A DNA stretch of 64,000 nucleotides from Hsuehochloa calcarea (Eukaryota > Streptophyta > Magnoliopsida > Poales > Poaceae). Of the stretch, positions 23,346 through 35,475 are shown piece after piece. Position 1 is the stretch's first letter. Every line of letters starts with the position of its first letter. The stretch lies in assembly GCA_036346395.1 (NCBI GenBank), contig CM070601.1:13389763-13453762 (forward strand), given 5' to 3'. The notes below the pieces were generated by a model that made no database searches, was not told the origin of the DNA, and saw only the letters and a program-made list of their open reading frames with translations. The translations under genes were made by a program, and so were the position numbers.

Positions 23346-23350
23346 GTGTG

Positions 23351-24442
23351 GTTTATAGAGTTCAGATCAAGCCCTGCTGCGTAAAAGCAAGATTTGTCTG
23401 ATTGTACCCTCCCATCCTGACTATTTATGATTTGCATTTGCGAAGAAGTACCACTACCACCTTGCAAAGACAAGGAGTGGAACGACAATAAACTGAAACC
23501 CTAAGCAGACTACTGTAGCTACCACTTTTGGACCCTAGATTATCCATGAGAGGTGGCGTTTATCAGCTTTTTGAGCAACTATTAGGGATGGTGTTTAAAA
23601 ACAGCACATGGAACGCCAATGACATGGAAAATACTTGGAAACAATCTGGTTACTAATTAACAGAAGGAGCTAGCATGCCGATGGGCTAACGCAGTTCAAA
23701 GTAGCTGATAGAAGAACAAAGCATGGAGAGCATCTGTCCAAGAAAAAAATAATCATCTGCTCCATGGGATGGTTTTCTCGGGAGGGCAAATGGATGGACA
23801 AAACTTGAAGATACACTAGAAACACTGCATTTTAACATGTGAAAGTCTACCCCATGTAATGCAAAAACACCGCTCTCTGAAATCTGTACATTAGCAATGT
23901 ATACATAAACCCGAGGATTAACTGCTGTACGTTTCAGTAACCTAAGTAAAAATGAAGCCTTTTTTTGTCGCCTTGAACCCGGCTGCATCGAATCAGACGG
24001 GGCAACCTTCGATGAATCCAACAGAACTAAAGCGGCGGTTCCCTAGGAGTAGTTTCTAGGCGTCTGGTTAAAAAAGTGCCAGATTTTTCGTGTTCTTCAT
24101 CCAAGATTTTCAATTCAAGCTAATCCGACTACGCCCTTTCAATTCACCCTAATTCCTATCAATCTCTGCATCTAAGATTGTGCAAGAATCTAAGGGGTCG
24201 CCCTCTACTCTTATCGGATTGTGCAAAATAAACAGAAGTTGAGGAACATTGAGGGTAGGGTAATGATATGGTAGTGGAGGTGGATACATAGACAAGATCT
24301 GCCGAGGTGGTGGAGGAGGAGGGGATGGATGAGGGTCACCGCCTCCGACTCACTGCCATCACTCGCCATCCCTCCTCCCGTCCTCCACAGCCTCCCCTAA
24401 GCCCACCGGTCTCCGCCTCCCCTTTCACCCACCTTTCCCTGC
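23351..24442. other. No gene seen
   Basis: Mixed-composition sequence between the solo LTR and the MCA-like ORF. It may include introns or untranslated parts of the minus-strand gene ending at 22590. No coding frame with recognisable features. Confidence 0.4.
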
Positions 24443-24721
24443 CTAGGATTTGACCAGCATGTAAATTTCATAAAGAGTGTCTTTTAGCACCTTGATAAAC
24501 TTCCTTATCTCCGGGTTCTGCATCAACCCTAAACCTTGCAGTTGCTGCAGAGCCTGCAGGTAGGCACCGATCATCTTGGAACGTCGAGCAAGCCTCTCGC
24601 ACTCATCCCTGCAGTGCTGAACTATGCCCGCCGCCTCCGAAACCAACAAGATGAGAGCAAAGACACCGTCTCCAGTTGGTTGCATAGCAGTCGGATCACG
24701 TCCCCGCCTCTGTCTGGCCAT
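24443..24721 (-). CDS. Short MCA-domain-like protein
   Basis: A 92-residue frame (MARQRRGRDP... ending LYEIYMLVKS). Residues 20-92 resemble the N-terminal helical domain shared by MCA1-type mechanosensitive calcium channel proteins and cell-number-regulator 13-like proteins, with the pattern CRDECERLARRSKMIGAYLQ, LQGLGLMQNPEIRKFIKVL, L-EIYMLV. Full proteins are about 400 residues and continue into a PLAC8 cysteine domain that is absent here. Either a truncated gene or a small stand-alone paralogue. The similarity is recalled, not computed. Confidence 0.5.
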   Translation of the reverse strand: MARQRRGRDPTAMQPTGDGVFALILLVSEAAGIVQHCRDECERLARRSKMIGAYLQALQQLQGLGLMQNPEIRKFIKVLKDTLYEIYMLVKS

Positions 24722-25202
24722 AGTTACTACTCCCTCGACCTTTCTTAATCGATCTTATTTTCCACTTTGGTAGCTGAAGGATGAGTGTAATATCAACCTG
24801 CGTGGAAAGAAGGGGATGTGAATTTTAGGCCTGGACTCTTTATGTTTTTGAGAAGTGTTTGCACTCACTGCTTCATTCATCATCGCCACGACTCTACTGT
24901 GACCATTGCCGGAGCGATTCTCTGTAAGTCGTGCTGATCTCAGTTGTGATGGCTAAATCTTACTTGTTGGAATTTAGTCGTGTGATGATGATGCTTTCTA
25001 CTTTTGTTAGTAGAATTCAAAGTATAGGTTTTGCTTCATTAGCGTATATATATATGAGATATGTGTATTTGATATTATAATCATGCTACTATTTATGGTT
25101 GCAAATATGGAGTATATATGTTGCTTTTGTACTAACCGTTGTTTTAGGAATTAAAATAATCACAAAAGTGTGCATTTATCTAACATAGGTAACTTCTTTC
25201 AG

Positions 25203-25836
25203 TTGCGGAAATTGGATCTTCCTAAGGACACAGTTTGAAGAATCCCTCACATTGGACGATTGACCACTCTTGAGGGGTTGAATGGATTTTCTGTCAAGGC
25301 AGAAGAAGGGCATAAGATAGATGAGCTAAAGGGATCTAATGAGACTTCAGAAAGTCAGCGTGCTTGATGTTCAGAATGTCAGTGATCATAGTGAAGCAAA
25401 TGCTGCTGAATTGCATGCCAAGACTGATATGAGACTATTGTCTTTGGAGTGGGATAGCAATGAAGATTATTGTCGCGATGACCAGATCCTTGAGAGTCTT
25501 TATCCGAACAGTGATCTCAAGCAACTAATGATATGTGGATGTAATGGTGGTATACAGCCGATGTGGATGAATATTCAGTGCCTTCCCAATTTGGTGTATT
25601 TGAAGCTTGATGGCTGTGCGGGATGGGTTTACCTCCCTACGCTTAGGATATTGCATACGCTTAGACATCTTTTCTTGGTTCGTCTTTACAAGTTGGGGGA
25701 CAATAATAGCTTTGATGCGCCTATTGTTCGGAGCAGAAGGAGAGGGGCCGAAGGCATGGGATATATTGGGGATTGGATGCCACCATTACTGAATACTGTA
25801 ATGAACTTTCAGAAAAGGAAAACTGAGTATAAATAA
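25203..25836 (+). pseudogene. NLR (NBS-LRR) leucine-rich-repeat fragment
   Basis: Reads LRKLDLPKDTV, stop, RIPHIGRLTTLEGLNGFSV, then a frameshift into LQKVSVLDVQNVSDHSEA, LLSLEWDSNEDY, LESLYPNSDLKQLMICGCNG, LPNLVYLKLDGC and LPTLRILHTLRHLFLVRL. This is the typical C-terminal repeat region of grass CC-NBS-LRR resistance proteins. A TGA near 25239 and a shift near 25340 break it, and no NB-ARC domain is nearby. The open part is 25339-25836. Confidence 0.8.
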
Positions 25837-26935
25837 CAAAGGAAGTAACGTTGCTTGCTTAATTGAATTTTGAAGAATGGATGCATGTCTTTTCAAGAGA
25901 AGAAAGATGAATGCGCATCTTGGTATGCTTCCCGTCGAGACAGAAGACATGCTCGAGTCCACGTTAAAGAAACAAACCAGAAGTTTAAAGTTGCAAAATC
26001 AGAACTGAAGTCTATGTTTAACTGGCAGACGACATTGAGCTATAGATGGCAAACACATTGGTCGTTGGTAGGGTGTATCATTAGAAGATAAAATATGTCA
26101 ATTAAGTCTGGCGACACTAAAGCGTTAGCATTTAAAAACTGTTACTGAGCCTAGCCACGTAATTGCACAGACAACTCGTCTAGTTATTTTTTTATGCCAG
26201 AGTTTTGCATTGCAAATTGTATCGTGTGAAAAAAGCAATATCATACAACAACATGACTATTCCGAATGATCTAAATGACGGAAAAAAAAAATTCATTGCA
26301 GCATACCATGACGACTTTATATTGTCAGAGATTTCACTTGCCCGACGGGCAGCTCCATCTATTAGTCACTCCACACTTTCTGTGACGCGCACACTATGAC
26401 GATGCCCATGACGAAAATTGTATGTGATAGCTTAGTTTTTATGACAAATTTAGCCTTTTTGTGATGATTTGGCTTGATCACAGGGCATCAAATCTGTTGC
26501 AGTTCCAAATAGGCTCTTATCAGTGGAAGAAATCCCTGCTCACCTCTTCACGGCTTGCCCGATTAATTATCCCCAGGAACAAACTGAAAGCTGCAGCACT
26601 CCCTGAAATCTTGTTTGCACTCTACACTGGAACGTGGCCCAACACCTACGTTATCATAACTCAGATGTACGACAGTACGAGGCCTTCATGGCCGGTCCAC
26701 ACGTCTATACGCACGCACGTTCCGTTATTTCCCTAGCTCGAGGGTACTGGTGGCTAGTAAATTTCACGCACGCACGTTCCGTTATACACTCGACCCGTGG
26801 CCGGCCAGTCGTGCCCCTGGATGGACGGACGGTGACCGGATTAAATGGTCAGTTTCTCCTTGAGCTAGCTGCGTACGTACGTGCATGTTACGTTCTATTT
26901 AGTATGATTCCCGCTTGTGTCCCTAAGAATTACCG
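25837..26935. other. Unassigned sequence
   Basis: Small open frames (for example 25870-26091 and 26461-26736) lack recognisable domains. An acceptor-like CACAG near 26482 precedes an open stretch reading GIKSVAVPNRLLSVEEIPAH, which might be an orphan exon. I cannot name it. Confidence 0.3.
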
Positions 26936-27376
26936 CCTCCGCTCCCGCCAAAGGGTGGATAATGGCTATAGCCCGAAACCTATCAGCAAAAATATATAGA
27001 AGTCTTCTTAAGAGATTATAAAAAAAATCCAAAGAACAGAAGACTTAGATCAGGTAGAGTCGGCCCAGTCTAGGGCAAGGCCCACCGCTGGTTCTGCCCT
27101 TGCGTCCCGCAATACAAGACCATATTCTTGGAAAGCGTTGTCCCGTAGTAAAAGTCCTCCGCTCCCGCCAAAGGGCGGATACTGGCTATAGCCCGAAACC
27201 TAACAGCAAAAATATACAGAAGTTTTCTTAAGAGATTATAAAAAAATTCAAAGAACAGAAGACTTAGATCAGGTAGAGTCGGCCCAGTCTAGGGCAAGGC
27301 CCACCGCTGGTTCTGCCCTTGCGTCCCGCAATACAAGACCATATTCTTGGAAAGCGTTGTCCCGTAGTAAAAGTCC
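26936..27376. repeat. Direct tandem duplication, 220-bp unit, two copies
   Basis: 26936-27155 and 27156-27376 are nearly identical. Both begin CCTCCGCTCCCGCCAAAGGG and end CCCGTAGTAAAAGTCC. The unit contains a self-complementary GGGCAAGGCCCACCG... CTGCCCTTGCG stretch that could form a hairpin. No coding capacity. Origin not recognised. Confidence 0.85.
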
Positions 27377-27515
27377 ATTGTGGAGATCAAAGTTGTAGTT
27401 ATTATAATTTTTTTCATTTTATACCCTTGCTTTAATGCTAGAAAAATATATGGGACAGTTGTAGTATGTCATTTAATAGAGATATGTATGGTCCTGTGAA
27501 TTGTATTTTATTTTC
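27377..27515. other. AT-rich spacer
   Basis: No feature recognised. Confidence 0.3.
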
Positions 27516-27914
27516 TCAGCTCCTTAAACTTGTAAGGTTGTATCACTTAGCTCCCAGAACTTATATTTTAATTTCTTAGCCCTGAGCTTGCGAGGTTGTT
27601 CCACTTAGCTCCCTGAACTTACGTTTAAGCGAAGTTCATCGGATGCGATGTCGGCGACTTCGTCCCCTTCGAATCCGGTGGACTCATCGTCGCCCCGTTC
27701 CGGCTGTGTTCGTCGTCCCTGTCACCTCACGCCGACAAAAACAGACTCTTTGCCGGAGCCCCACCGTCGAAGCTTGTCGCCGTCCTCACTCTTGCCTCTT
27801 CTGAGTCGATCGCGAGAGAGAGAGTACATTCACAATGTCAGAGCTAAGTGGCACAACTATCGCTTCAACACAAGTGAAGGAGTTAAGTGGCACAGCCTCT
27901 TAAGATCAGGAGCA
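27516..27914. mobile_element. Inverted-repeat element with repeated ends
   Basis: The left end has two to three diverged direct copies of a motif of the form AGCTCC...AAGGTTGT-CCACTTAGCTCC (27518, 27552, 27589). The right end (about 27838-27914) has the same motif inverted (GAGCTAAGTGGCACAAC, GAGTTAAGTGGCACAGCC). The GC-rich centre (27645-27815) has an open frame without a recognisable domain. The arrangement suits a non-autonomous terminal-inverted-repeat element. The superfamily is unclear. Confidence 0.5.
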
Positions 27915-28683
27915 TGTCGTCTCTTCTTTAAGAAACTATCGTACACGTGAAACAAAACATAATAACGCGAAACGAGATATGATATATTAATCTACTCTAA
28001 TTGACATATGGATCTATTTCAAAGGAAAGTTATAAAATATAAATATTGAAGAGTGTGTTAGAGACTATATATTAAAGATATTATCTCTAAAAAATGATAT
28101 AGTGTATATTAAAAATAAAATTATCTCCGACTATCGAAGATATGTTAATTGATCGGTGTGTAGTGAACTTGTTAAGCAGTACTGGTGGGCTCCCCTCGTG
28201 TTTTCCAATCAGGGATGGGATTGATGACAAGGTGAGCGAGTAGCTTGTTCCACAGCTATCTGACTGATTGCTACTCGCTAGATCGATCTGGGGGCCTATG
28301 CTATATATGTGCCTCTCTTGACCCCAGGAATGTTTGGCTACCATACATCTTCCTCCTAAGCTTAAAAGAGACGTGTGCAGTATAATTGCAATTTGTAGTA
28401 CTACTGCTGTCAGTGCTTATATCATCAAGCATGTCTCTGACCACCATTTTCACAAAATGGTCGATGTTTTTTAGATGCACAATGAAACTTTGTTAAGGTC
28501 CCGGTAAGAAACACAATTAATATGCACTTTTTTTTTTCTCCCGAACCAACGTTCCAGCAGGGCGTGCATGCAGCCCAGATCAGGCAGGTGCCTGCACGCC
28601 ATGCCGGTTTGTGCAGTATATATATACACGGAAGCTACATCCTGCTACGTCAGTAGAGTTATTAAAGTAACTCCTATGATCCC
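27915..28683. other. AT-rich intergenic sequence
   Basis: AT-rich to about 28130, then ordinary sequence. No gene recognised. Confidence 0.4.
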
Positions 28684-28956
28684 TGTTAAAAATAGGATAA
28701 AAAAAAGATACGAATTTTTACGTAAATTCTTACGTTGAAAAACTACAGACTCTAATTAGCAATGATCACTATAACAAGGAGTGTTTACAAATTGCAAAAG
28801 AATTACAATGAGGTGTCAACTCTCCTTGAGCGACTTACAAGAGGTATATAAATGGGTAAAAGGACTTAGAGACTAAGTATGAAACTTATTCGCTAATATG
28901 GCAAGTTTGAATTCGACCACATTAGAAGTTCGGATCACATATCTCAACAATCTTCA
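28684..28956 (-). repeat. 3' LTR of the minus-strand Copia element
   Basis: Left copy of the direct repeat, from TGTTAAAAATAGG to ACAATCTTCA. It matches 31280-31556 over its length (for example AATTACAATGAG and GTATATAAA). Confidence 0.85.
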
Positions 28957-29057
28957 CCTTGAGACGAATTTTCTCTTGTAGCAAAATAAAGAATCATAAA
29001 TCACCAAATAACACCATAATAAGATAAAAATCACCATGCGCCAATTAGTCTCTAGGA

Positions 29058-30897
29058 CTAAACTGTAATACCAACTAAGCTTGAGCAAAGCTCAAATTTA
29101 GTAACATGAACTGGCTTCGTCATCATATCAGTTGGATTATCATGAGTACTTATCTTGCACACCTTGACATCACCTTGAGCAATAACACATCGAATAAAGT
29201 GACACCTCACATCAATGTGCTTTATTCTCTCGTAGAACATCTGATCCTTTGTAAGGTATATAGCACTCTGACTATCACAAAATATAGTAGTGCAAGAATG
29301 ATTTCCAAAAAGCTCAGTGTACAAACCTCTCAACCAAATAGCTTCTTTACAAGCTTCAGAAATAGCCATATATTCTGCTTCAGTGGTAGATAAGGCTACA
29401 GTAGCTTACAAACTTGTCTTCCAACTAACAGCACAATCACCAATGGTGAAAACATAACTTGTGATAGACCTCCTCTTGTCCAAATCACCAGCATAATCAG
29501 AGTCAACATAACCAACAAATTCATCTCTAGAATTTCCAAACTGCAAACGAGCATTAGAATTGCCACGCAAATATCTGAAAATCCACTGAACTGCTTTCCA
29601 ATGCTTTTTTCAGGATTAACCATGTATCTATTAGCAACACTCAGTGCATGAGATAAATCAGGACGAGAACAAACCACGGCATACATAAGAGAACCAACTA
29701 CACTGGAATATGGAACTCTACACATGTACTCAATATCATAATCTGACTCAGAACATTAGGCTAAAGATAATCTGAAATACGAAGCTAATGGAGTACTCAC
29801 TGGTTTTGCATCATGCGTATTAAAACGACAAAAAACCATCTCAATATAACCTTGTTGACTAGGTATAACTTGCCAGCTTTCCTCTCTCTAACAATCTCTA
29901 TGCCAAGAATTTTGTTTGCTGCACCTAGGTCTTTCATCTCAAATTCATTACTCAATTGTGCTTTCAGTTTTGCAATTTCTGACTTATTTTTTGTAGCAAT
30001 CAACATATCATCAACATAGAGAAGCAAATAAATAGTTGAACCATTAACGGTCTTTAAATAAACACAACTATCATAGTTAGACCGCTTAAAATCATGAGAG
30101 AGCATAAAGTTGTCAAATCTCTTGTACCATTGCCTAGGAGATTGATTCAAACCATAAATAGATTTCTTTAATCTACAAACAAAGTGTTCTTTTTCAGGAA
30201 TAACAAAACCCTCAAGCTGGTCTATGTAAATATCTTCTTCTAACTCCCTATGTAAGCATGTAGTTTTAACATCTAATTGCTCAAGTTCATAATCATGCAT
30301 AGCAACAATACTGAGTGAAGTGCGAATAGAACTATGCTACACAACTGGGGAAAAGACACCATTATAGTCAACACCTGGAATCTGACTATAACCTTTAGCA
30401 ACCAACCTTGCTTTATACCTTGCTGGTTTAGTAGGAGAAATACATTATTTTCTTTTGAAAACCCACTTGCAATGAATATGCTTCTTCTCCTTTGGCAATT
30501 TTACTAGTTCCCAAGTGTCATTCTTTTCAAGTAACTCCATCTCATCATGCGTAGCAGTTATCCATTTATTACAATCAGTGGAGTCAATAGTCTCAGAGTA
30601 TGATAAAGTTTCTGTATTATCTTCAATTTCTTCTTCCACACTCAAAGCATAAGCAACAATATTAGCTTCTTCAATCAACCTCTTGGGTTGATTAATCTCC
30701 TTCCTAAGCATGTCAACTGCAATGAACCGTTGTTGTGACTGCTCAACAATAGGAGGATTTTTAACAATAGGTGCATCATGAACAATAATAGTTTCCTTAT
30801 CTGATGTGTTATCCGAATCAACAAAATGATCCACCTGAACACTTGAGTTCTGCTCACTCTCAACAGGAACATTAGTATGTAGTTTATCATGAAACAT
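29058..30897 (-). pseudogene. Copia pol remnant (linker, reverse transcriptase, RNase H)
   Basis: From right to left: an integrase-tail linker ending NDTWELVKLPKEKKHIHCKW (30445-30897), reverse transcriptase (29797-30300; LDVKTTCLHRELEEDIY, LKKSIYGLNQSPRQWY, YVDDML) and RNase H (29058-29369; EAIWLRGLYTELFG, CDSQSAIYL, KHIDVRCHF). The catalytic YVDD is intact, but the frames are separated by stops and shifts, and the integrase core and gag are gone. Confidence 0.85.
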
Positions 30898-31265
30898 AAC
30901 AGATTGATTAAAGACAAAGCTGTCGGATGCTTGCTTCAGCTCCGAGCTGGTTTGGTTGATGGTGCGACGCGCGGATCAAAACTTGGACCAAGGCGACGAA
31001 CGACGTGTGCTGGACCGTGGACGGGTGGACGCAACGGATGAAGTTTGGACCGAGGCAACGAACGACGCGCGTAGGACCAAGGTGACACACGTACGATGCT
31101 GGCGCCGAAAGAACGAAGGACGATGCGGCGGATGACATGCACCTGTGGATGAAGCGCCGAGAAAAGCACGCGAGGAGCGATGCGTCGCCTGAAGCGACGC
31201 GCGATGGGAGCGCCGATTGGATCTGCTATTTTTTCTCCTATCTCTCTCAAATCCTAATATCCTGT

Positions 31266-31277
31266 GCTCTGATACCA
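31266..31277 (-). other. Copia primer-binding site
   Basis: GCTCTGATACCA on the plus strand is the complement of TGGTATCAGAGC, the initiator-methionine-tRNA site, two bases from the LTR. It fixes the element's orientation as minus. Confidence 0.85.
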
Positions 31278-31279
31278 CT

Positions 31280-31556
31280 TGTTAAAAATAGAGACAAAAG
31301 GAGACATAAATTTTTACGTGGAAAATTTTTGCGGAAAAAAACAACGGACGCCAACCGGCGATGATCACTATATGAGGAGTATTTATAAATCGCAGGGGAA
31401 TTACAATGAGACGTCAACTCTCCCTGTACGATTTACCAGAGGTATATAAAAGAGTAAAAGGACTTAGAGTCTAAGTAAAAAATTTATCCCGCTAATAAAA
31501 TGAGTTTGAATACGATTACATTAGAAGTTTAGATCATGGTATCTCAATAATTCCCA
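31280..31556 (-). repeat. 5' LTR of the minus-strand Copia element
   Basis: Right copy, from TGTTAAAAATAGAGAC to AATAATTCCCA, adjacent to the primer-binding site at 31266-31277. Confidence 0.85.
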
Positions 31557-31971
31557 ACCCATGTGTCGTACACGTATAATATGCTCCTACTAGTACTCCC
31601 CTACTCCTGTTACAGACAAGGCCAAGGGGAAGCAGCTAGCTAGGTGAGAACGAAATATACTGTACAATTCCAACAAGGTAGTACTAACATACAGTACTAG
31701 TATATTGAAAACGAAAGCACAAGCAAGAAGTCCAGCCCAGATAACGCCTGGACTAGCCAGACGCCTCAGCATCCGCAGTATGATCTGTCTCGCGCGCAGC
31801 CTCCCTCGAGCCGAGTGTCAACCAGGAGCGGATCCCGGAAATTGGGTCACCACTCGCTAATCTCACTTGGACAGTTAAAATTATCATATGTATACATAGA
31901 GTGTTATATTTAATTATGACTACGTCGGAGTCACGTTAACTACATCTGAATACGCCCCTTATATATATATA
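31557..31971. other. Intergenic, no gene seen
   Basis: No recognisable feature apart from AT-rich tracts near the right end. Confidence 0.35.
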
Positions 31972-32115
31972 TAGACTTTAATGATTTTTTTACAACCTAC
32001 TTTGAGGTATTTTATAATCATTATTGGAGTATACTCAAATAGATAAAGAGATATTATCGTACGATTTAAGTAGTATATGAGAAGCGGAAGTACGTACTCC
32101 TAAGAGTACTGTATC

Positions 32116-32117
<2 letters not shown>
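31972..32117. repeat. Dispersed repeat, copy 1
   Basis: About 145 bases (ACTTTAATGATTTTTTTACA ... GTATATGAGAAGCGGAAG, GTACGTACTCCTAAGAGTAC) match 35325-35475 in the same orientation at roughly 75-80% by eye. Non-coding, probably part of a transposon family. Confidence 0.6.

Positions 32118-32170
<53 letters not shown>
32118..32170. repeat. (AT)n microsatellite
   Basis: About 26 uninterrupted AT units directly after dispersed repeat copy 1. Confidence 0.95.
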
Positions 32171-32175
<5 letters not shown>

Positions 32176-33351
32176 CATATTTGATTGTGCAAGGTTGCCG
32201 AAGTCAAGAGTCACATTAACTGTAACGGGATCCACACCCTGCTGCCAACTTGCGTGCGCCCAGCTGTGTGCATGAATGCACTGGCCTCGATCTGCCGCTA
32301 TTCCCCATGGCTTCCAAGGCCTGCACCTTGTTATAATGCTTGCCAGTGTCAGCGTCGAGCATGCGGTAGGATATTGTTTCTTCACGTGACATGCTCACAG
32401 ATTCGAGAGATTTTAGTGTTTCGTAGAGTAGGTTTCCCCCCAGATGCCGTGCTCTACTTGAGGTGGAGAGGGCCGGCTGATCCATCCATTCATTGATGAG
32501 TACTGTAGTACTACTATCTTGGAGGTTCCTGCGTAGTTTTGCAATGCAAGAACATAGGACTGCAAGCACAGAGCAGAGCCAGAAAATTTTCGTTAGGGGA
32601 GCCGAATAATAACATATGAATCATTAAATGGGACAATTAAAAAATTATGGCTATGGTGTAATTTTATGTAGTAAGGAGGTGTACAGAGCATGGGATCGGC
32701 CTGATCCCCTCCCTCCCGCCAGCAAGCATACATGCATGCAGTGCTGGAATACAAGGACATATACAACGGTGAAGTCTATAACAATTATTCATATCACATA
32801 TAGATAACACTAAAAACAGCTCATATAATAAGTTATGGTGATACAGTCGGCTACAAATTATAGACAACATATAATCTTTTAATAATTTCCTTGATTCTAG
32901 TGATATAATTGGCTACAGGATTGTAGATAACATATTTTTCTCGTTATTCTCTATCATTCACGTCAGGTTAAATTATACGTGACGGAAGCTATAGACAGCC
33001 GATATAAACTCATCGTAGATGACCTAATTTATGCAAGCGCACTGTTCGAATCTGCCGATCGATGCGTGTGACTGATCCGACGACGCACCTGGAAGCCGCC
33101 ATCTCAAACTGGTCTTCTGCTATGCACATGCATAGTTTCCTTTTAATACCTCGCATGACATAGTTTGTCGGGAAGCTTCAGCGTAGGCACGCATGGATCA
33201 AATTGAAGGGAACGTGAGGCTAGCAAAAACAAACGGTACTAGCAAGCGTAGCATATATATAAATCTTCATGCATGATGTATGGATTCATTGCATTGCCAA
33301 TATACTACTAGTAAGTAGTCGTAATTGCCGATTGGTGTGTGAAAAGTTATG
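32171..33351. other. No gene seen
   Basis: Ordinary intergenic composition with several short AT-rich stretches. No domain-bearing frame or transposon boundary recognised. Confidence 0.4.
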
Positions 33352-34220
33352 CCCTACAGTAGACCAGGACTTGAGATGTGCTTTTTGGGCCACCCAGAGG
33401 CCCAATCTACATGGCACGTAGTGGGCAAAACTGGCACGGTACGAATAACGGGTTGGATTGGGTTTGAGAATGGGCCTATCGGGTGACACAATACAACACG
33501 ATTAATTGGGTCATGCTCGAGATAGCCCGACATGAAAGAGACTCAGTCCTCCTACCTGGCACAATCGTCCTGGCCTGGCCCAATCCCCCCGCCCTGCGCA
33601 ACCAACCCCGTCTCCCACTCCCCTCGGCCTGGCCCAACTCTCCCGCACGGCCTCCCCCATCCCCAACTTAACCCTCCCCCTCCCGACTTCTTGAGTCCTA
33701 GCTCCCAACCCAATCCCCACTCCCCCAGCCGCCTCCCTCCCTCTCCCACTCCCTCCCCACGTGCCGTCGGCCGCCACCCTCCCTCCACTCCTCCAGCCGC
33801 CTCCCTCCGTCCAGTCGCCCTCCCTCCAACCGCCTCCTCTCCTCCCTCTTCACTGGCGTCCGGAAGGAGGAGGCCATGGTGAGGTAGAGCGGGGGTGGAT
33901 GGCGAAGGTGGCGCACGACTACACATGCGTCTTCATCTTCCTGGCCAGCGGCGGCTATCGTCTTCATGGGCGACACAGTCCTAGTCCTTGGCCTTGTAAT
34001 CGTCGAGGTCGCTGACTCACTCAAGGTCGGGCCTGGGCTGACATGGTACAGGGGCAGCCCGTTGTGCCCTAGGCCGTGCTTGAGCCTCGCCATAGGCGAG
34101 TTGTGCCGATACAGCATAACGCTGCGAAGTGGTCGTGCCCGACCGGCATAGCCCAATGCGGCCCGAAGCATGTCGTTCCTGGCACGGTGCGGTCCGACTC
34201 CCATATCTACCCTACAGTAA
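33352..34220. mobile_element. Possible transposon-derived block
   Basis: Bounded by CCCTACAGTA on both sides (33353 and 34210, direct). It is rich in words such as GGCACGG, GGCCCAA and GGCCCGAAGC, common in grass transposon ends. The centre (33570-33890) is a C-rich, CCCTCC-type low-complexity tract that opens long but meaningless frames. No transposase. Confidence 0.3.
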
Positions 34221-35324
34221 GACATCGAGCTACGTACCTGCTGTGTTGTGCAGTCAAATAGTGTGCCTCGATATATATATAGACGAGCAACAGGGCAAGA
34301 TGCAACAAATTAACCAGGACGGTCGACTGATATTTATCATTTTAGGGACCACGTAATTTGCCGAGGCAATGCAGGTAGCTACTACTAGTACCGTACTATT
34401 TTTTAAGAGTACAAAGCATACGTACACACTTAACATATTTCTACATATTAATTGGTCAAAAGAAACAATATTTGGTTTTGTTTAGTACTCCTGCTGTACG
34501 ATCGAGATGCATGATTTTTGTCATCTTGGCATGCAAGTTGCTAAGGAGATTGTAAATTATAAAATTGCTTTGTGCGGCAAGATCAGCACCAACCAACAAG
34601 GACAAAAACCGTGTCATCTTCTTGATCTTTTAGCTAGCTACTGCAGTTTCTTATTAGATCGGATCGGCCTTCGATGGCACGTACCTAGTAAACAATTCGT
34701 TAGCTGCGAACCGACGGGGCGGGGACCCAGCTGAGCTGAGCTGCGCTAGCCTCCCACCGACAGCTAGCTAGCCCGGCCTCGCACGTGCAGGATGGGACAG
34801 GCGCAATGTACGTACACGAGCCGGGTGGCGTGCGTGGATAGGATGGTGATGCACGCACGCACGCACGCACGCGAGCACGCGAATTGGTTGGAATCTTGCG
34901 GCGGGTGGGTGCATGTGCATGCATGCCCTGCCTCCGTGGACACAAGCTGGCCTGGCGCCCTGGCCGGGTTGGAATATTGGAAGGTCAGACTAATCCACCC
35001 GCCACGCTACGCATGGCTAGTGTACTGTACACGTACGACGTCCCGGCCTTCGTTAACTTGTAGGTCTCGTGCACAGCGTCTCAGCGATAACAACCGTTCT
35101 CGCTAGCACCAAGTGACACGAGGTGGCCGGATTGGATTGGATCATGTCAGGTGTGCTAGGCCACGGCACTCGGCGCGTATATATACTTACTTATAATTAA
35201 ATACTAATTATAAAATACTGCAATATGACTTGATTGATTTTTTTAATGAAACCTTTTATTTTTGCTATATACTCCTGTTCATATATATATATATACACAC
35301 ACACAAATTTTGCTATAAAAAGTA
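34221..35324. other. Intergenic with (ACGC)n tract
   Basis: A short (ACGC)n microsatellite lies at about 34853-34872. Otherwise no gene or known element recognised. Confidence 0.4.
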
Positions 35325-35475
35325 AACTTTAATGAAAAAAATTATGAAACTTACTTTGGGTATCTTATACTCATTATTAGAGTGGGCTCAAATAGATAAA
35401 AATGCATCATCATACAATTTAAACGGTATATGAGAAGTGGAAGGTACGTACTCTTAGGAGTACGATACCATTTTT
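35325..35475. repeat. Dispersed repeat, copy 2
   Basis: Matches 31972-32117 (ATAGATAAA, GTATATGAGAAGTGGAAG, GTACGTACTC). Helitron 2 begins about 25 bases to its right. Confidence 0.6.

Larger units (their letters stand above)
28684..31556 (-). mobile_element. Internally deleted Ty1/Copia element with both LTRs
   Basis: Directly repeated LTRs (28684-28956 and 31280-31556, about 275 bp, both beginning TGTTAAAAATAG on the plus strand) flank 2.3 kb of internal sequence. The primer-binding site lies beside the right LTR, so the element reads on the minus strand. Only the C-terminal half of pol remains; gag, protease and the integrase core are missing. Flanking bases (ATCCC and ACCCA) are not a perfect target duplication. 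The LTRs differ at many sites, so the insertion is old. Confidence 0.85.

Noticed and set aside
33532..33926. Overlapping proline-rich and glycine-rich frames
   Set aside because: C-rich low-complexity tract with frames on both strands and no domain.
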